The notes under the pieces are model-generated. The model was not told the DNA's origin. It was given only the letters and a program-made list of their open reading frames with translations, and searched no databases. This document shows positions 24,386-36,671 of a DNA stretch of 64,000 bases, one piece after another. How positions within the stretch are numbered: position 1 is the stretch's first letter; every line of letters begins with the position of its first letter. This DNA comes from Cercis canadensis. Its lineage: Eukaryota > Streptophyta > Magnoliopsida > Fabales > Fabaceae. The DNA lies in contig QAOA01000027.1 of assembly GCA_003255065.1 (NCBI GenBank), positions 35,284 through 99,283 of the forward strand. The letters run 5' to 3'. The position numbers and the translations under genes were made by a program.

Positions 24386-25516
24386 AATTCCATCTTTTTG
24401 GCAAACGTTGAATTTTTAGATCTGTCTCTAATATGATTTTATGATTTGGTGCTTGCAAAAGGGTTGGAATTGCGATTCCAAGTATTGAACTCAGATACCG
24501 CAACTTCACAATTGAGGCTAATGTTCAAATTGGTTCAAGAGCTTTGCCAACTTTGATCAATTATTCATTGGACGCCTTTGAGGTTTCATCTTCAATTTTC
24601 TTTGTAAATTTTGACCTATAATTGTAAAATACAAACTATACTTGTTCACATCTCAGTACAATTGGGGTCAAACATATATGCTCCACTAGTCTCTTTATCG
24701 AAGTAATATTTTTTTAATATATTAAAGTTGTTATGATCTGTATTATGCACTTCTCTCACTTTCTCAAAGAGTGAGCTTTTAAAATTAAGATGTCATTTTT
24801 TGCCTCTGTTTTTCTTACCTTTGTTTTTTCTTTTGGTTAGGGAATGGGGTGGGATAGGAAAGAGGATCAAAGATTTGAAAAATGCATTTTTGCATCTTAT
24901 TTTCACCATTATCCCATTTTTGAAACAAATTTCATAGATACTGTAATTTTTATTTTTTTAAAAATTATTTTTCTATTTTGATGAAGGAGGAGAGAGAGAA
25001 TCAGATTAGAAATGGGTGATGCAATTGTGTAAATTGTGTCATCCATTTCTGATCTGACACTGTATTGTTCAGAGAGGTGTCGCAATTAGGGAAATTGTGT
25101 CACCATGAAGGTGACGCAGTTTCCCCAATTGCATCACCATTGTATGTTACCTAATTCCTTGGTATTTATGTGATATTGCGTTAACTATATTATGTGACGA
25201 CTTTTCAAACTGTGTGACGACATTTGCTAGAGCTTTATATAAGGGAGAGAAATAAAAAACAACTTGCTGGTGAGAAATAAAAAAGAAAGTGGTGATGGCA
25301 AGATAAGGGAGCTTGTTGTGCGAAAATTATTTTAACTTATTAAAGAACTCATATATTCATCATTTTTAACCTTGTTGTTTCCCTCTCAACTAGGACCCTA
25401 TAAGTCTATATGGACAAACAATCTAGGCTTGTATTCGGAGTTTCCCTAGGGTTGGTAAGGCCAAATGGGGCCACCCTAGCCCATTGAGTGCTCTATCTCG
25501 GGCCATCGACATCATA
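24386..25516. other. Spacer between the direct repeats
   Basis: No gene recognised. At 25010-25145 it carries the same 'gtgacgcagtttcccc' / 'ttgcatcaccat' motif as the flanking repeats, so it belongs to the same repetitive family. The left edge is an assembly join (N at 24385), so adjacency to copy 1 is not certain. Confidence 0.6.
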
Positions 25517-26866
25517 TGCTCTACTAAAATAAGCGATAATAATATCAAATACAATAACATTTTTTTTTTATGCTTTCCTAACTTTATTGCATGAAAAATA
25601 TAATTAACATTTATTATGATACAAACATCCTCATTATATTAACTATAACTAAAAAATTATTTCTGACACTAATCTAACTTAAATATAGACATGCATTATT
25701 TCTAAATATTTCACCTCAAATTTTATTGTTTGAAAAATATAGCTAACATAAATTATCATATAAACTTCTCTAAAATATTAACTATAACTAAAAAATTAAC
25801 ACTAATCTAACTTAATGCTTGTACTACTTACTCTTTTAAACTATAATGTATGAAAAATAATACTAATTAAGTTTAACGTGAAAAACTTACTCATTCTTCC
25901 CATATTATACTCAAAATGTGTGTTTGTTTCGTCAATACTAAAACATCTTCTGGACCAGGGCGTACAACTTGATGTGCTATAATAAGAGATAATGTCGAGG
26001 TCAAGGAAAAAAATGGGAGCTTTGGGTAGCCAAAATGAGAATGAGAAGAAAAAGAGAGCTTCGGTTACAAAGAAGAAGAAGAGCTGCGTGAGGAGAAAGA
26101 AGAGGAAGATGAAGAAGTTGAAGAAGAAGAAGAGAACTAATCTCGGGAGGGGGAGATGTTGTGTGAGGGAGTAGGGAAAGCCATGCATGGGTCTTGCCGT
26201 GGCATGGAATTTACATAAGGGTGATGCAATATGAAAAATTGTCTCATCATGCAAATGACACCATTTGGCGAATTACATCACTTGCATGGTGACACAATTT
26301 CCCATATTGCGTTATCGTGCACAATGATGGTAGGGAATCTCTGACCATTTGACTTTAGGTGACACCATTTGGAATTGCTTCACCATGAAGGTGGCACCAT
26401 TTGGCAAATAGCATCACCTTCATGGTGACACAATTGTCAATTTATACAATTGCATCACCTAATCATTTACTTATCAGAATAGAAAAATCATAAAAAATAA
26501 AAACTTCGTATTCATGGAATAAGTTTCAAAAGTAGATAATGGTGGAAATAAGATGCAAATTTGCATTAACCAAGTCTTTGATCCTAGGAAAGAATAGTTA
26601 GTTGCTTAGTTTTACATACATGTGCAAGTGTATAGCTTTCTTGCTGTAGTGTGTAAGAGTTGTGAAACTAACTTCAATTAAGAGGGACAATTGCTCCATG
26701 TAGCATGGTTTGGTTATGAAAAGTGATATCTAGACAAACTTTAGCTTCATAAACTTTTCTTAAATCTATCAAACGGTTTGTGGTTAAGTAATATTGAGGT
26801 CATTCTCAGGGCTTGCGAGTTCTGTGTTTGAACGCAAAACTATAACCAACGTACCAAAACAAAAAA
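25517..26866. repeat. ~1.35-kb direct repeat, copy 2
   Basis: Differs from copy 1 at only about ten positions over 1.34 kb by eye, for example near 25910-26090. It runs past the A-run into unique sequence at about 26867. Confidence 0.9.
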
Positions 26867-28978
26867 AAAATGCATAAATCTTGCATTTAAAATATTAAAA
26901 TAATCAATAAAAAAAAGTGGAGTTTAGAAGATAAATTGAAAATGAAACAAAACTTTTATAAATTTTGTGAATTGAGTTAATTTGCGCAGTTAGCATTACT
27001 CCTTTAATTAGAGGTGCACTTAGAATAAAGTGTAGAAGAATAATTATTGATAAAAAAACCAATGCTTAAGATTGTGATAAAGTATATATACTTAGTCGAG
27101 TAGTTATAAAATTTTCAAAATTCACTCTCTTAATTCTCTCAAAAGTAGAGTAAACTGCACTATTTATATAACTTAGATTCATCAGGATTGTGCAAGAAGT
27201 TTTGCAGTTAGCAATACTGTATTTATAGAATTATTTTATGATTCTATCGTACTATCTTCTCCTCCAGTTTCATACTTTGGCTATATATATATATGGGCTC
27301 CAATGCTGTTGAGTGTTGGTTCGGTTTTACACTTAAAAGCATTAGTCTTGAACATTTATCCTTAGTCTCTGTTCAACTGTTAAGAATTGGAGTTCTCTCT
27401 TGCATGCATGCTGTAGCATTAATTATAAGAATTTGATAAGCTAACATTCTTAAAAAAATATACTCTCATCTAGGATTTGGATTTAGTCATATCACATGAC
27501 TTATGTTGTGAAGATTTGAACCATATATTTAATTTAAAGCTCATTTGAATCATTAATTATATAATGCACATCAACATTTATCTACAACATGAATCAAATA
27601 ACATAACTGGATTCAAGTCCTTTTCATGTTATAGCGATATCTTTTTAATATTATTCTTTCTTTTGTAGAAAAGTGGTACTATAACATACAATGGGCATGA
27701 GTTGAGAGTTATGTGTTCAAAGGACTGCTGCATACATTAGTCAAACAGATAATCACACAGAAACATTGAATTTTGCAGCTAGATGTCATGGTGCAAGTGA
27801 AGGTTCTGTAGGTATATTTACTTTATTATGTTAGAGAATCTTAAAGGTCTTTATATTTCGCAATTTAATTTCCATTACCGTGCTTGTAAAATATGTTATT
27901 TTAGAATTTTTTTTTCTTTTAACAATCTTTTAAGATGTCAAGGGAAAACTATACTATAAGACATGTTTTGTTTTACTTTTTTTTAATATTATTTTAGTTT
28001 TATACTGTATCGTACTAATACAATTAACGTAAATTAAATTGTATTAAGTTTACTTAAATTTTCTTAATATAGTCCAAATATTAATTTAATAAAAATTAAA
28101 TTATGTTAACTATGTTAATATAATACAATATAAATCAAAAATCTATATAATATTAATAATAGAGTACACAATGNTATATATAAAAAAAAGAAACAAAATA
28201 TATGTCTTGTTTCGAAAGCGTGGGGACTAGGTGGTTGAACCAAACAAAAAAACTTTCCATTCTTGAATTATTCCAAGCAAACGACACACCTATCTTTCGA
28301 TCATGTCGTTTCGTTGCTGCTAGTTTTGTGCTTAATAAAGTAAATTTCTAGCAGTATAATTAAATTTTAAACCCCTAGAATTTTTTTAAAACTAATTTAT
28401 CTCATTTTTACGAATATATAACTATCAAATGTTGACAAAAAAAATNATTTATGGCCAAAATAAAACAAGAACTCTATAATTGCCCATAACTGGATATAAA
28501 TTGCCTTTGTTAAATGCTAACAGCTTTCAACTGTCATGCATCTATAAAAGACCAACGGTTGTGCACGGTTGAAAATGACAGATTAATGGAAGGTGAACAT
28601 TTAAAAAAATAAAATTTTGAGTTATTGTGGAAAATAAACTTTTTTGTTATGGACTAAATTGAAAGTATTCACATTCATAAAGAACAAGAAAATTATCCTT
28701 TTTATATTACCAAGAATTTTTTAGAGGGTTGAGAATAAAAGTTAAAAAACAAACAAAAATATATATATTTAAAGCCATCATACACTACTTATATACCATA
28801 TTAAATAAATTTAATTGACACTTAANAGGGTTGAGAATAAAAGTTAAAAGACAAACAAAAATATATATATTTAAAGCCATCATACACTACTTATATACCA
28901 TATTAAATAAATTTAATTGACACTTAAAAGGTTGTAAATGTCTAAAACGTCATTGTAAGCAGTCATACCTAAAAATTT
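26867..28978. other. AT-rich intergenic region, three single-N joins
   Basis: No gene recognised. Ns stand at 28174, 28446 and 28826. The third is flanked by a ~100-bp duplication (28726-28825 and 28827-28926). Confidence 0.6.
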
Positions 28979-29471
28979 GGTTAAAATGTATTGCAGGTCC
29001 GTATAGTTTGAATAAATTTTAAATTAAGTCATTATAGTTTTTTTTTTTTTCTCTTAGGGTCTTTATAGTTTGAAATTTTTTTAATTGGATCTCTGTCATT
29101 ACCCCTGATTATAACTCTGTCAGTTTAATACTAACATAGCAAACAACTTGTCTATGTGGCAATAAAAGAAGTTGATGTGGTGTCAAATTGGCACAAAAAT
29201 TGTCACCTCATCAAATTTTGGCTTAAAAAAGTGCATAAAAAAGGTGATGATGTGACATTTTTTGTGTCATTTTAGCGCTACGTCAATTTTTTTTTATTAC
29301 CACATAAACAAGATGTTTGCTATGTCAGAATTAAACTAACGGAGTTATAATCGGGGATGACGGCATAGACCCAATTAAAAAAATTTAACTATAAAGAGCC
29401 CAAAAAAAAAAAAACTATAAGGACCTTATTCAAAATTTGTTTAAACAATAGACCTGTAATACATTTTAACC
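28979..29471. mobile_element. Foldback MITE, MULE type, with 9-bp target duplication
   Basis: The unit begins GGTTAAAATGTATTGCAGGT and ends with the complement (ACATTTTAACC), with two arms of about 200 bp or more covering nearly the whole 493 bp. It is flanked on both sides by TAAAAATTT (28970-28978 and 29472-29480), a perfect 9-bp target duplication, the size made by Mutator-type transposases. It has no coding content. Confidence 0.93.
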
Positions 29472-29480
29472 TAAAAATTT

Positions 29481-30595
29481 ATCGGGACCAGAAGAAATAA
29501 TTTAAATTTTTTGCATGTTAAACTTTAAGTTTTAAAAAGTTTAGGGAAGTTAGGGTTCCCTTGGCCCCCTCCCTCTACCTTGGTAACACTTATTATAGTT
29601 AATACTACGAAGAAAGGAAAGCAATTTCTATTCAATTGAGGCCAATTATTACGCATAGCTAAAATTAAAAGCTTCTTGTCAATATTTTATAGTAGATTTG
29701 AATCCTCTAAAGTAAGGGATATCTTTTAAAGAGTGGTGTACAACATAAACTTTTATAAGTCCTGGACTCTTAAAGTTTAACTTCTATTTATCAATTGAAC
29801 TATAGATCAATGTTTTTAAAATTGGACCGGTGAGCAAATTGGTGTGGCAAAAAATGACCGGTCGGACTGTTGGTCAAATTAGTTGAATCAAAGTTTTTTT
29901 CAAAATTAAATATTCACGAAAAATAAAACATAGAGGATGAAGCACAAATCATCAAACTTAATTCGTAAGTGAAAGTCTCAAACTTAAAGATTCAAATAAC
30001 TAAAAATCAAAAGATATAAAAACCTAATCTATATACACTTAATTTAAAATTGTGCCCTATAACAAAATTAGATTGTTTTAACAACCAACATATCTTACAA
30101 GTTCACATACTCTTAACATAATCAATTTTACAATTTCTAACATAGCAAAATTAGATAATTTCTATAAATAAATAATCAAATAATCATAACAAGAAAAAAA
30201 AAAAAAAGATAGAGACAGAGTCACATGGTATCAGCCAAAAAAATAAATAACTAAGAAACTAATTAAATTGTGCATAATAGACCAAGAGAAAAAAAAAATG
30301 CAAGAACATGTGGTGTCAGAGCCACATAGTTGCATATGATTTTTTTTCCTTCTTAGTGGAATTAATGACACACATGCATTAAATAATAATGAAAAATGCG
30401 GAAAAAAAAGAGAAGATGAGGATAATAATAAAATAATAGGTTAATGATGAAAGTTTTAAGAAATTAGTAAAAATTCTTAAGTTAAAATCTATATACTATG
30501 TGATTATATATTATACTTTTTACATATTTAAATATGTAATATTAAATAAATCTACTAAATAATTGATAAATATTTTTTGTGCAACAATAAATGCA
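29481..30595. other. AT-rich intergenic region
   Basis: No gene recognised. 29810-29885 ('ggaccggtgagcaaattgg', 'gaccggtcggactg') resembles a degenerate repeat seen in many plants; it could not be bounded. Confidence 0.5.
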
Positions 30596-30812
30596 GGTCT
30601 TGAGTTGTCATAGTGGTTTGCATTGTGAATATTTTTACCTAGGAGGTAGTAGGTTCAAACTCATTAAATATGGTTATTACTAATTTCTTAACTATTCTAT
30701 TAATAAATATATTTATATGTGACAATAAACTCAAAAGTGGATATGTCCTAGTGGCAAAAGACGAATATGGTTACAGTTGTGAGTGCCTAGGTTACCAAAA
30801 AAAAAAAAAAAA
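30596..30812 (+). mobile_element. tRNA-derived SINE-like sequence
   Basis: The stretch 30596-30655 has a box A-like segment (GTCATAGTGGTTTGCA) and, about 30 bp on, a box B-like segment GGTTCAAACTC, the layout of a pol III promoter. A second, related piece (CCTAGTGGCAAAAGACGA) lies at 30748-30766, and the unit ends in a 16-base A-run at 30797-30812. No target duplication was found. Confidence 0.5.
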
Positions 30813-31400
30813 CTTCTATTTGGCCCCATTTTGTTCTACTAGATATGCCACTTCATACTTAATGGTACCACATAAGAATATTACAATACACGTTAACAAA
30901 TCCCTTAAGCGCACTAACACTAGATAGACAGAAGGATCACAATAAAATAAATAAATTTGATAGGGACCAAAATTAAAAACAACAAATTAACAAGGACCAA
31001 ATTAAAAATTCTAAGAATAATTTGGGGATTGAATTTATATTTAGTACACCGCCATTAGAATTTAAAGTTTACACAAGCAATTTAATTTATACATTTTTTG
31101 TGATAANTACACAAGTAATTTAATTTATACATTTTTTGTGATAAACACTTTATAAAAATCATCTTAATGATTGTCTATGTAGTATTAGATAACTTATCTA
31201 TGATTAACTTCAACAAAACATGATAAAAAGTGATCAAATTAGAATTTATATTTAGAATCAATCATGACCATTTATTTTATGTTCTTATGATTTTTGTATG
31301 AAAAATACATTTTGAAATATAAAAATATCTTAAATTAAGATACATAAATAAATTAAAAATATTAATATTTAAAATTTGGCTTATTATAAAATACAAGACC
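30813..31400. other. AT-rich sequence upstream of OR, one single-N join
   Basis: The N at 31107 is flanked by a 36-bp duplication (31071-31106 and 31108-31144). From about 31400 the base composition becomes less AT-rich (CCCACCAATTCCCAAACTCC), consistent with a promoter/5'UTR of the OR gene. No TATA position can be fixed. Confidence 0.5.
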
Positions 31401-31613
31401 CATTTGAATTTTTCAGTTAGAGTCAGACCGGAGAGCATCTCCACTCAAAATACCGTTTTCTCATCTTTATGTCAGCCCACCAATTCCCAAACTCCACGTT
31501 GCAAACCATTCCATTTCCCACAACCAGTACCACCACACTTTAACAAAGCAAATCCAATCCAAAAATATGATCATTTAGCCCATTACTCTTTCAATTGAGA
31601 TTTTTTGAGGAAG

Positions 31614-34600
31614 ATGCTTTGTCTGGGTCGAGTTGTGGGGATTCATACTCAATAAGTTCATTTCATTTGTATGATTCCAATTACACACTCGAGATTCCTA
31701 CAAATAAATAACAGGTTCAAATCAAAATGGAAATCAATGGCGTTAGAATCAGAGTCTTCTTTTGCACCCTCTATTGATTCTGATGCTACTGATAAAAACG
31801 CTGCTGGGTATTCCTTCTTTCTCTTTCTTTTACACATTTGCACATTCTGCCTCCTCCCCGCCCCCCTCCTCCTCCTCTCTCTCTTTCAGACCCCATATGC
31901 TATTCTTTTTTTAAAACATTAATTTCAATTTGCTTTGGGTGTACCATGATGTGGGCTGTTTGTTAAGCAGTTATCCCACGTGGCAGCATTGGACAAAGGG
32001 TAGCTTAAGTTAATTGATTAGCTGTAATGCCAGTTGGTTAGTTAGTTAGAATAGCTGTTAATTAAGTAAGGCAGTTATGCCACATCAGCTATTAGTGCTG
32101 AATTGTAATTATGCTTTTGTAAGTCATCCTTCTGTAAAAGGATGCTGATGTACGTATTTTGGTCAATGCGAAAGATCACTATTCAGAGGCACTTTCCCTT
32201 TCAAGTTTCATCTCTCTCTTTTCTCTTTACTCTTTCATTTTCTGCTTCTGGTTTCATCTGGTATAGTTTCTTCTTCTTTGCTCTCACGTGCTACATCACA
32301 CTGGTAGTGCTTCACCAAACTTCTCACTGTTAATTGTTATGCACTCTGTATGTGGATGAGGATAGTTAAAATAGGAAAAAGAAAAAATGCATAGATTTTT
32401 TTTTTTTTTCCTGGTGACAAGCTCTTGTGCTTCCAAGTGCATATTTTGTATCATAGAAGGGCCTGAAACAGTAGCAGACTTTGCAAAAATGGAGCTGCAA
32501 GAAATTCAGGATAATATTCGAAGTCGTAGGAACAAAACTTTCTTACATATGGAAGAGGTGAGAATTAATAGGAGCTGCTTAATTATAAGTATATATTTCA
32601 TTGCCGTGCTGCCGATAATGTGCATATTACTAGTCTGAATGTAAATTTTAGTGTTCAATTTGTTTATAGAATGAATAGCTGCTGCTATTATGGAATATGA
32701 TGTGCTAACAAAGTTTGTTGGATAGAATGATATATGTCTCTTTACAAACTGAACTTCATGGGCTGGTCATTTTGTTTGTCAAGCCTTATGGTCACGCTCT
32801 TAGAGCCTTTGACATAAACCAACATTCTTTCACAAAGACTTGTGTGCTTACTGCTTAGCATGTATGGACCGCATGCATTGAATAGAGTGATGACACCCTC
32901 CTTGACATTAAAGTCACAGCTGATTTTGAGGAAGTCTATCTGAGGCTTCATGTAATCTCACTTCATATCAAAGTTATTATATTGTTGACATGGTGAAAAC
33001 GATTAAGATGGGGAAGGGGGATTACGCTATAACAATGGTACAATTACAAGGCTAACAAATACCAGTCTTGATTGTTTGAGGAGATACTTAAAGGGGATAT
33101 ACTGTCTAAAATTAAGTTCCTTGTAAGGCCTTAATCCCTTTGAACTAGGATCTCTCTTTTGTAATAAATTCATGTTCACAATAATATGAGACCCAGTCAT
33201 ATTTTTATCTTCAATTAGCCCAAATAGAGGCTATATGGGTTGTAAGACTCAAATGCTATGGAGATCACATTCATAAAAGCAGCAAGTGACTATAAGGAAA
33301 ACTAGATACATCTATAGCAATTGGTTTTAAGGGTTAGCCATTATGCCAGTCTGGGAGGTTTGCGTAAGGATTTCTTACTCATATGCAAATATTCCATGCA
33401 TATAGCTAGGCAAATGTTAATGGTTTTGTTCCTTTAAAGTACTTAGGTCTTTGTCACTATCTATCACAATTGCCTTATCTTTGCTGGTGGTTACTGTTGG
33501 TGTGTAGATTTGGAAGTCTTCTCAACTGAATGGACTCTAGAATTAATAATGTGGAAGCAACATATTTGATTGTATTGTGTTTAAATATTTCATGAGATCT
33601 TATATTGCTTCAGCTAGAATGACCCTACCTTCTAATATCTCTCTTTCTAGGAAGCAGGGTCTCTGCCTCCAGTAGTAGTGGATAATATTTAGCGGATAAT
33701 ACTTTTATCCTTATAGTTAACTTTGTGTGCACTGCTTCATCCTCTCAATTTTATGGTTTGATCACGATAGCAAATTATTTATTTATTTTAACTCTTCTTT
33801 GCTACTCACAAATAAGGGTTCTGAAGTTTGTCTGGTTAAAACTTACCATGCATTCACAGAGTAGCTTTTAGCCAAATTCTGAGTATATCATGCCTCAAAG
33901 TTCAAAATGCTATTCGTACTTTCATCTCCTATTTCAGTGACAAATTTTTCTTAAAGCCAATATCCTAAAATTTTTGCAGGTTCGCAGGCTCAGGATACAA
34001 CAGAGGATTAAAAGCGCTGAACTTGGAGTATTGAAAGAAGAGCAAGAGAATGAACTTCCTAACTTTCCTTCATTTATTCCGTTCTTGCCTCCTTTGGTAA
34101 GCCTCTTGGAGTTGAAGTTATAAAGTATTTCAATTTTTAGTGCACAAAAAAAAAGTCACCCATGATTTTGTCATTGTTATCCCCAAGTACTAGGAATTTA
34201 TTCTTCATTGCAAGAGTGGTGAATGGTGATTAATACATATAGTTGTTGCAGAGTTCAGCNTGAACTTGGAGTATTGAAAGAAGAGCAAGAGAATGAACTT
34301 CCTAACTTTCCTTCATTTATTCCGTTCTTGCCTCCTTTGGTAAGCTTCTTGGAGTTGAAGTTATAAAGTATTTCAATTTTTAGTGCACAAAAAAAAAGTC
34401 ACCCATGATTTTGTCATTGTTATCCCCAAGTACTAGGAATTTATTCTTCATTGCAAGAGTGGTGAATGGTGATTAATACATATAGTTATTGCAGAGTTCA
34501 GCAAACCTTGAGCGGTATTATGCGACTTGTTTTTCTCTTATTGCCGGGATAATGCTTTTTGGTGGCCTCATTGCCCTCAGTGTAAGTTTTTTCTGGCTTA

Positions 34601-36671
34601 ATTCTGTATGCTCATGCTTGTTTATGTTTAGAAATCTCGTTTTCTCTTATGTAATGGGTACTCCATTTCACTTCAGCTCATTTGCAAGGAAACTTCTTCG
34701 TTGCTGTGCTTTCTTAAAATTTTATTTAGATTATATAACATGAAAGTACCTACTATGTATACCTTTTTTCCTATAGAACGTGAGCCTTAATGTGATCCCA
34801 ACTTATTGCTGTTGATACAATATTTTACATATCCTACTCCATTATTTATTCTCAATATTCAAAAGATAATAATAGTTTTCATATTGATAATGCAGAGAAA
34901 GTATTGGGGAAAATTTAATGCCTACTTTCTTTACTTTTTATTTTGTTTAGTTGTTCCCTTTAATATGAAAAAAATGGCTGCCATGTACAAAGTTGAAGCT
35001 CATGCTTAATATTAGAGAGCTTGTTATGGGTTCTGAATTAGTTATTACATACTTCAGCATGGTCAAATTCTCATAATATGATTATGACACTGCTAAATCC
35101 AACCACTCTACCTGTTCCTGTTGCTCTGCTTCTGTGGGAGCTTTGGTTCATTGGGTTTTATAGTACTATGTTATAATTCCATTTATTTCTAAACTTAATG
35201 TCTTGTCGTCTCCTCTTGTTTTCCTTTCATTTCTCTGTTGGAGCTTAAGCTTGGACTAGGAAGCACTTCATATGCAGATTTTATCCTAAGTATGCATCTA
35301 CCCCCCATGCAGTTGAGGTACTGCCCATTTCCTGGACTGTTATTGTTCTAAGCAAAGGAAGGTATCGATGAAATCACAGTCATGATTGAAATGTGAGAAT
35401 CAAAATAGTCGTCATAAGCAAGATCTGATTATATTTGACTTTTCTGCATAAAGCAGCATGTTGTTTGTCTTATATGGATCTTGGAATAGGGTTAGTGCAT
35501 CTTGCTCAAAAGAATGTTAGCTCATTCGATTTTCTGTCTAGTATGTTAACTGACGTCTGTTGCAAATTGTTTAGTCAGGTTGATCCGATAGTGGCATCAT
35601 TCTCTGGAGGGGCGGTTGGAATGATCTCAGCATTAATGGTTGTTGAAGTAAACAATGTAAAACAGCAGGAGCAGAAAAGATGCAAATACTGTCTTGGTAC
35701 TGGTATGACTTCAAAACTCTATCCTGTGCTCTAAATTTGGGGAATTGAATTTTTGAATGATGGATGTGATGGTTTTTTTGGCTTTTTCTATGGCCTCCTT
35801 TCTGTTTCTCAATCTCACATTCTTACCCCTTTCTAAAATAGATAAATAAGTATTAAGAAATCAAGCGATGCTGGATTGATTTATGTCTACCTCTTGTACT
35901 ACTTTAGGTGCAGAGGTTTGATTCATAAAATGCTTGCTCAAGTCCTTGCTACACATATTTCCCAAAATCAAGTGAACTAATTATTAGTTATCACTTAACA
36001 TTGGTTTGGTTATTATGTGGCCAATCAAGTGAGAATTTAAAACATGTTCATGTCTTGATGTCTGGTGAAGTTAACTGCAGTGAAGGAAAACAAACCTATA
36101 TACTTCTGCTTTAAGTTTGGTTACCTTGCATGTGCGCGCTGTTCAAGCACAGGAGCACTTGTTCTGATTGAACCAGTATCAACAGTCAATGGCGGAGATC
36201 GGCCTCTATCACCACCAAAAACTGAGAGATGTTCAAATTGTTCAGGATCTGGCAAGGTTGGTCATTTAGGTGTATCAACTATATTGTTTGTTACCTATAT
36301 GTGAATAGTTCGTTGTTTGTGCCCGGGGCAGGGTTGGTTGCTTAAACTGCTTCATGGTAGGAAAACACAGTTTATTGTTACAAGCGAGGAGGTGAATTTA
36401 AAGTGATCACCATTGGACATGATGTATGAGGTGCCTTTCCCTTGTAACAACTTTTAAATCTTTCTCTGCAGTGACTAGACATATTCCATTTGTTGGTGTT
36501 TTCGCTGTTGCTGTGCTATGTGTAGCAAGATTTTGTGGTCAATAATATGATCCTTGTAAGTTGTAAAATAACTATCATGCTCAATTCTGATGGCAGGTTA
36601 TGTGTCTAACATGTCTTTGCACTGGAATGGCCATGGCAAGCGAGCACGATCTTCGTAGGGACCCATATTAG
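31614..36671 (+). CDS. OR: ORANGE (OR) protein homologue, plastid DnaJ-type zinc-finger holdase
   Basis: OR binds and stabilises phytoene synthase in plastids and promotes carotenoid accumulation and chromoplast formation. Exons by homology: 1, 31614 or 31671 to 31807; 2, 32443-32557; 3, 33980-34096; 4, 34495-34581; 5, 35238-35317; 6, 35575-35702; 7, 36120-36256; 8, 36597-36671. They join in frame to 291 codons from 31671, or 310 from 31614; Arabidopsis OR has 307. Recognised: EGPETVADFAKMELQEIQDN, NFPSFIPFLPPL, membrane segment SLIAGIMLFGGLIA, SQVDPIVASFSGGAVGMIS (second membrane segment), then CKYCLGTG, CARCSSTG, CSNCSGSG and CLTCLCTG, the four zinc-finger repeats. The second R of SRRNK (by memory the melon 'golden' position) is unchanged. 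Odd: a TAA interrupts the leader between 31614 and 31671, and the family-conserved starts of exons 2, 5 and 7 do not follow AG. In-frame AG sites exist at 32422, 35244 and 36081. The second exon-3 copy (34261-34339) is an assembly duplicate. Confidence 0.88.
31945..32340 (+). mobile_element. Possible solo LTR in OR intron 1
   Basis: A block in intron 1 with 'tgtttgttaagcagttatcc', 'gttagttagttagaatagct', then a pyrimidine-rich run (32205-32290). This is the layout of a short copia-type LTR, with U3 followed by a pyrimidine-rich U5. The ends are not fixed and no target duplication was found, so this is a suggestion only. Confidence 0.3.
34261..34502 (+). repeat. Assembly duplicate of OR exon 3 and part of intron 3
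   Basis: Repeats 34018-34259 almost exactly (two differences seen), joined by the single N at 34260. It begins in mid-exon without an acceptor. Best explained as two haplotype contig ends not merged. Confidence 0.9.

Noticed and set aside
23041-26866. The two 1.35-kb direct repeats as LTRs of one retrotransposon
   Set aside because: No TG/CA ends, no primer site or coding region between them, and one copy ends at an assembly join.
34261-34339. Second OR exon 3
   Set aside because: Starts in mid-exon without an acceptor, right after an N; duplicate contig end.
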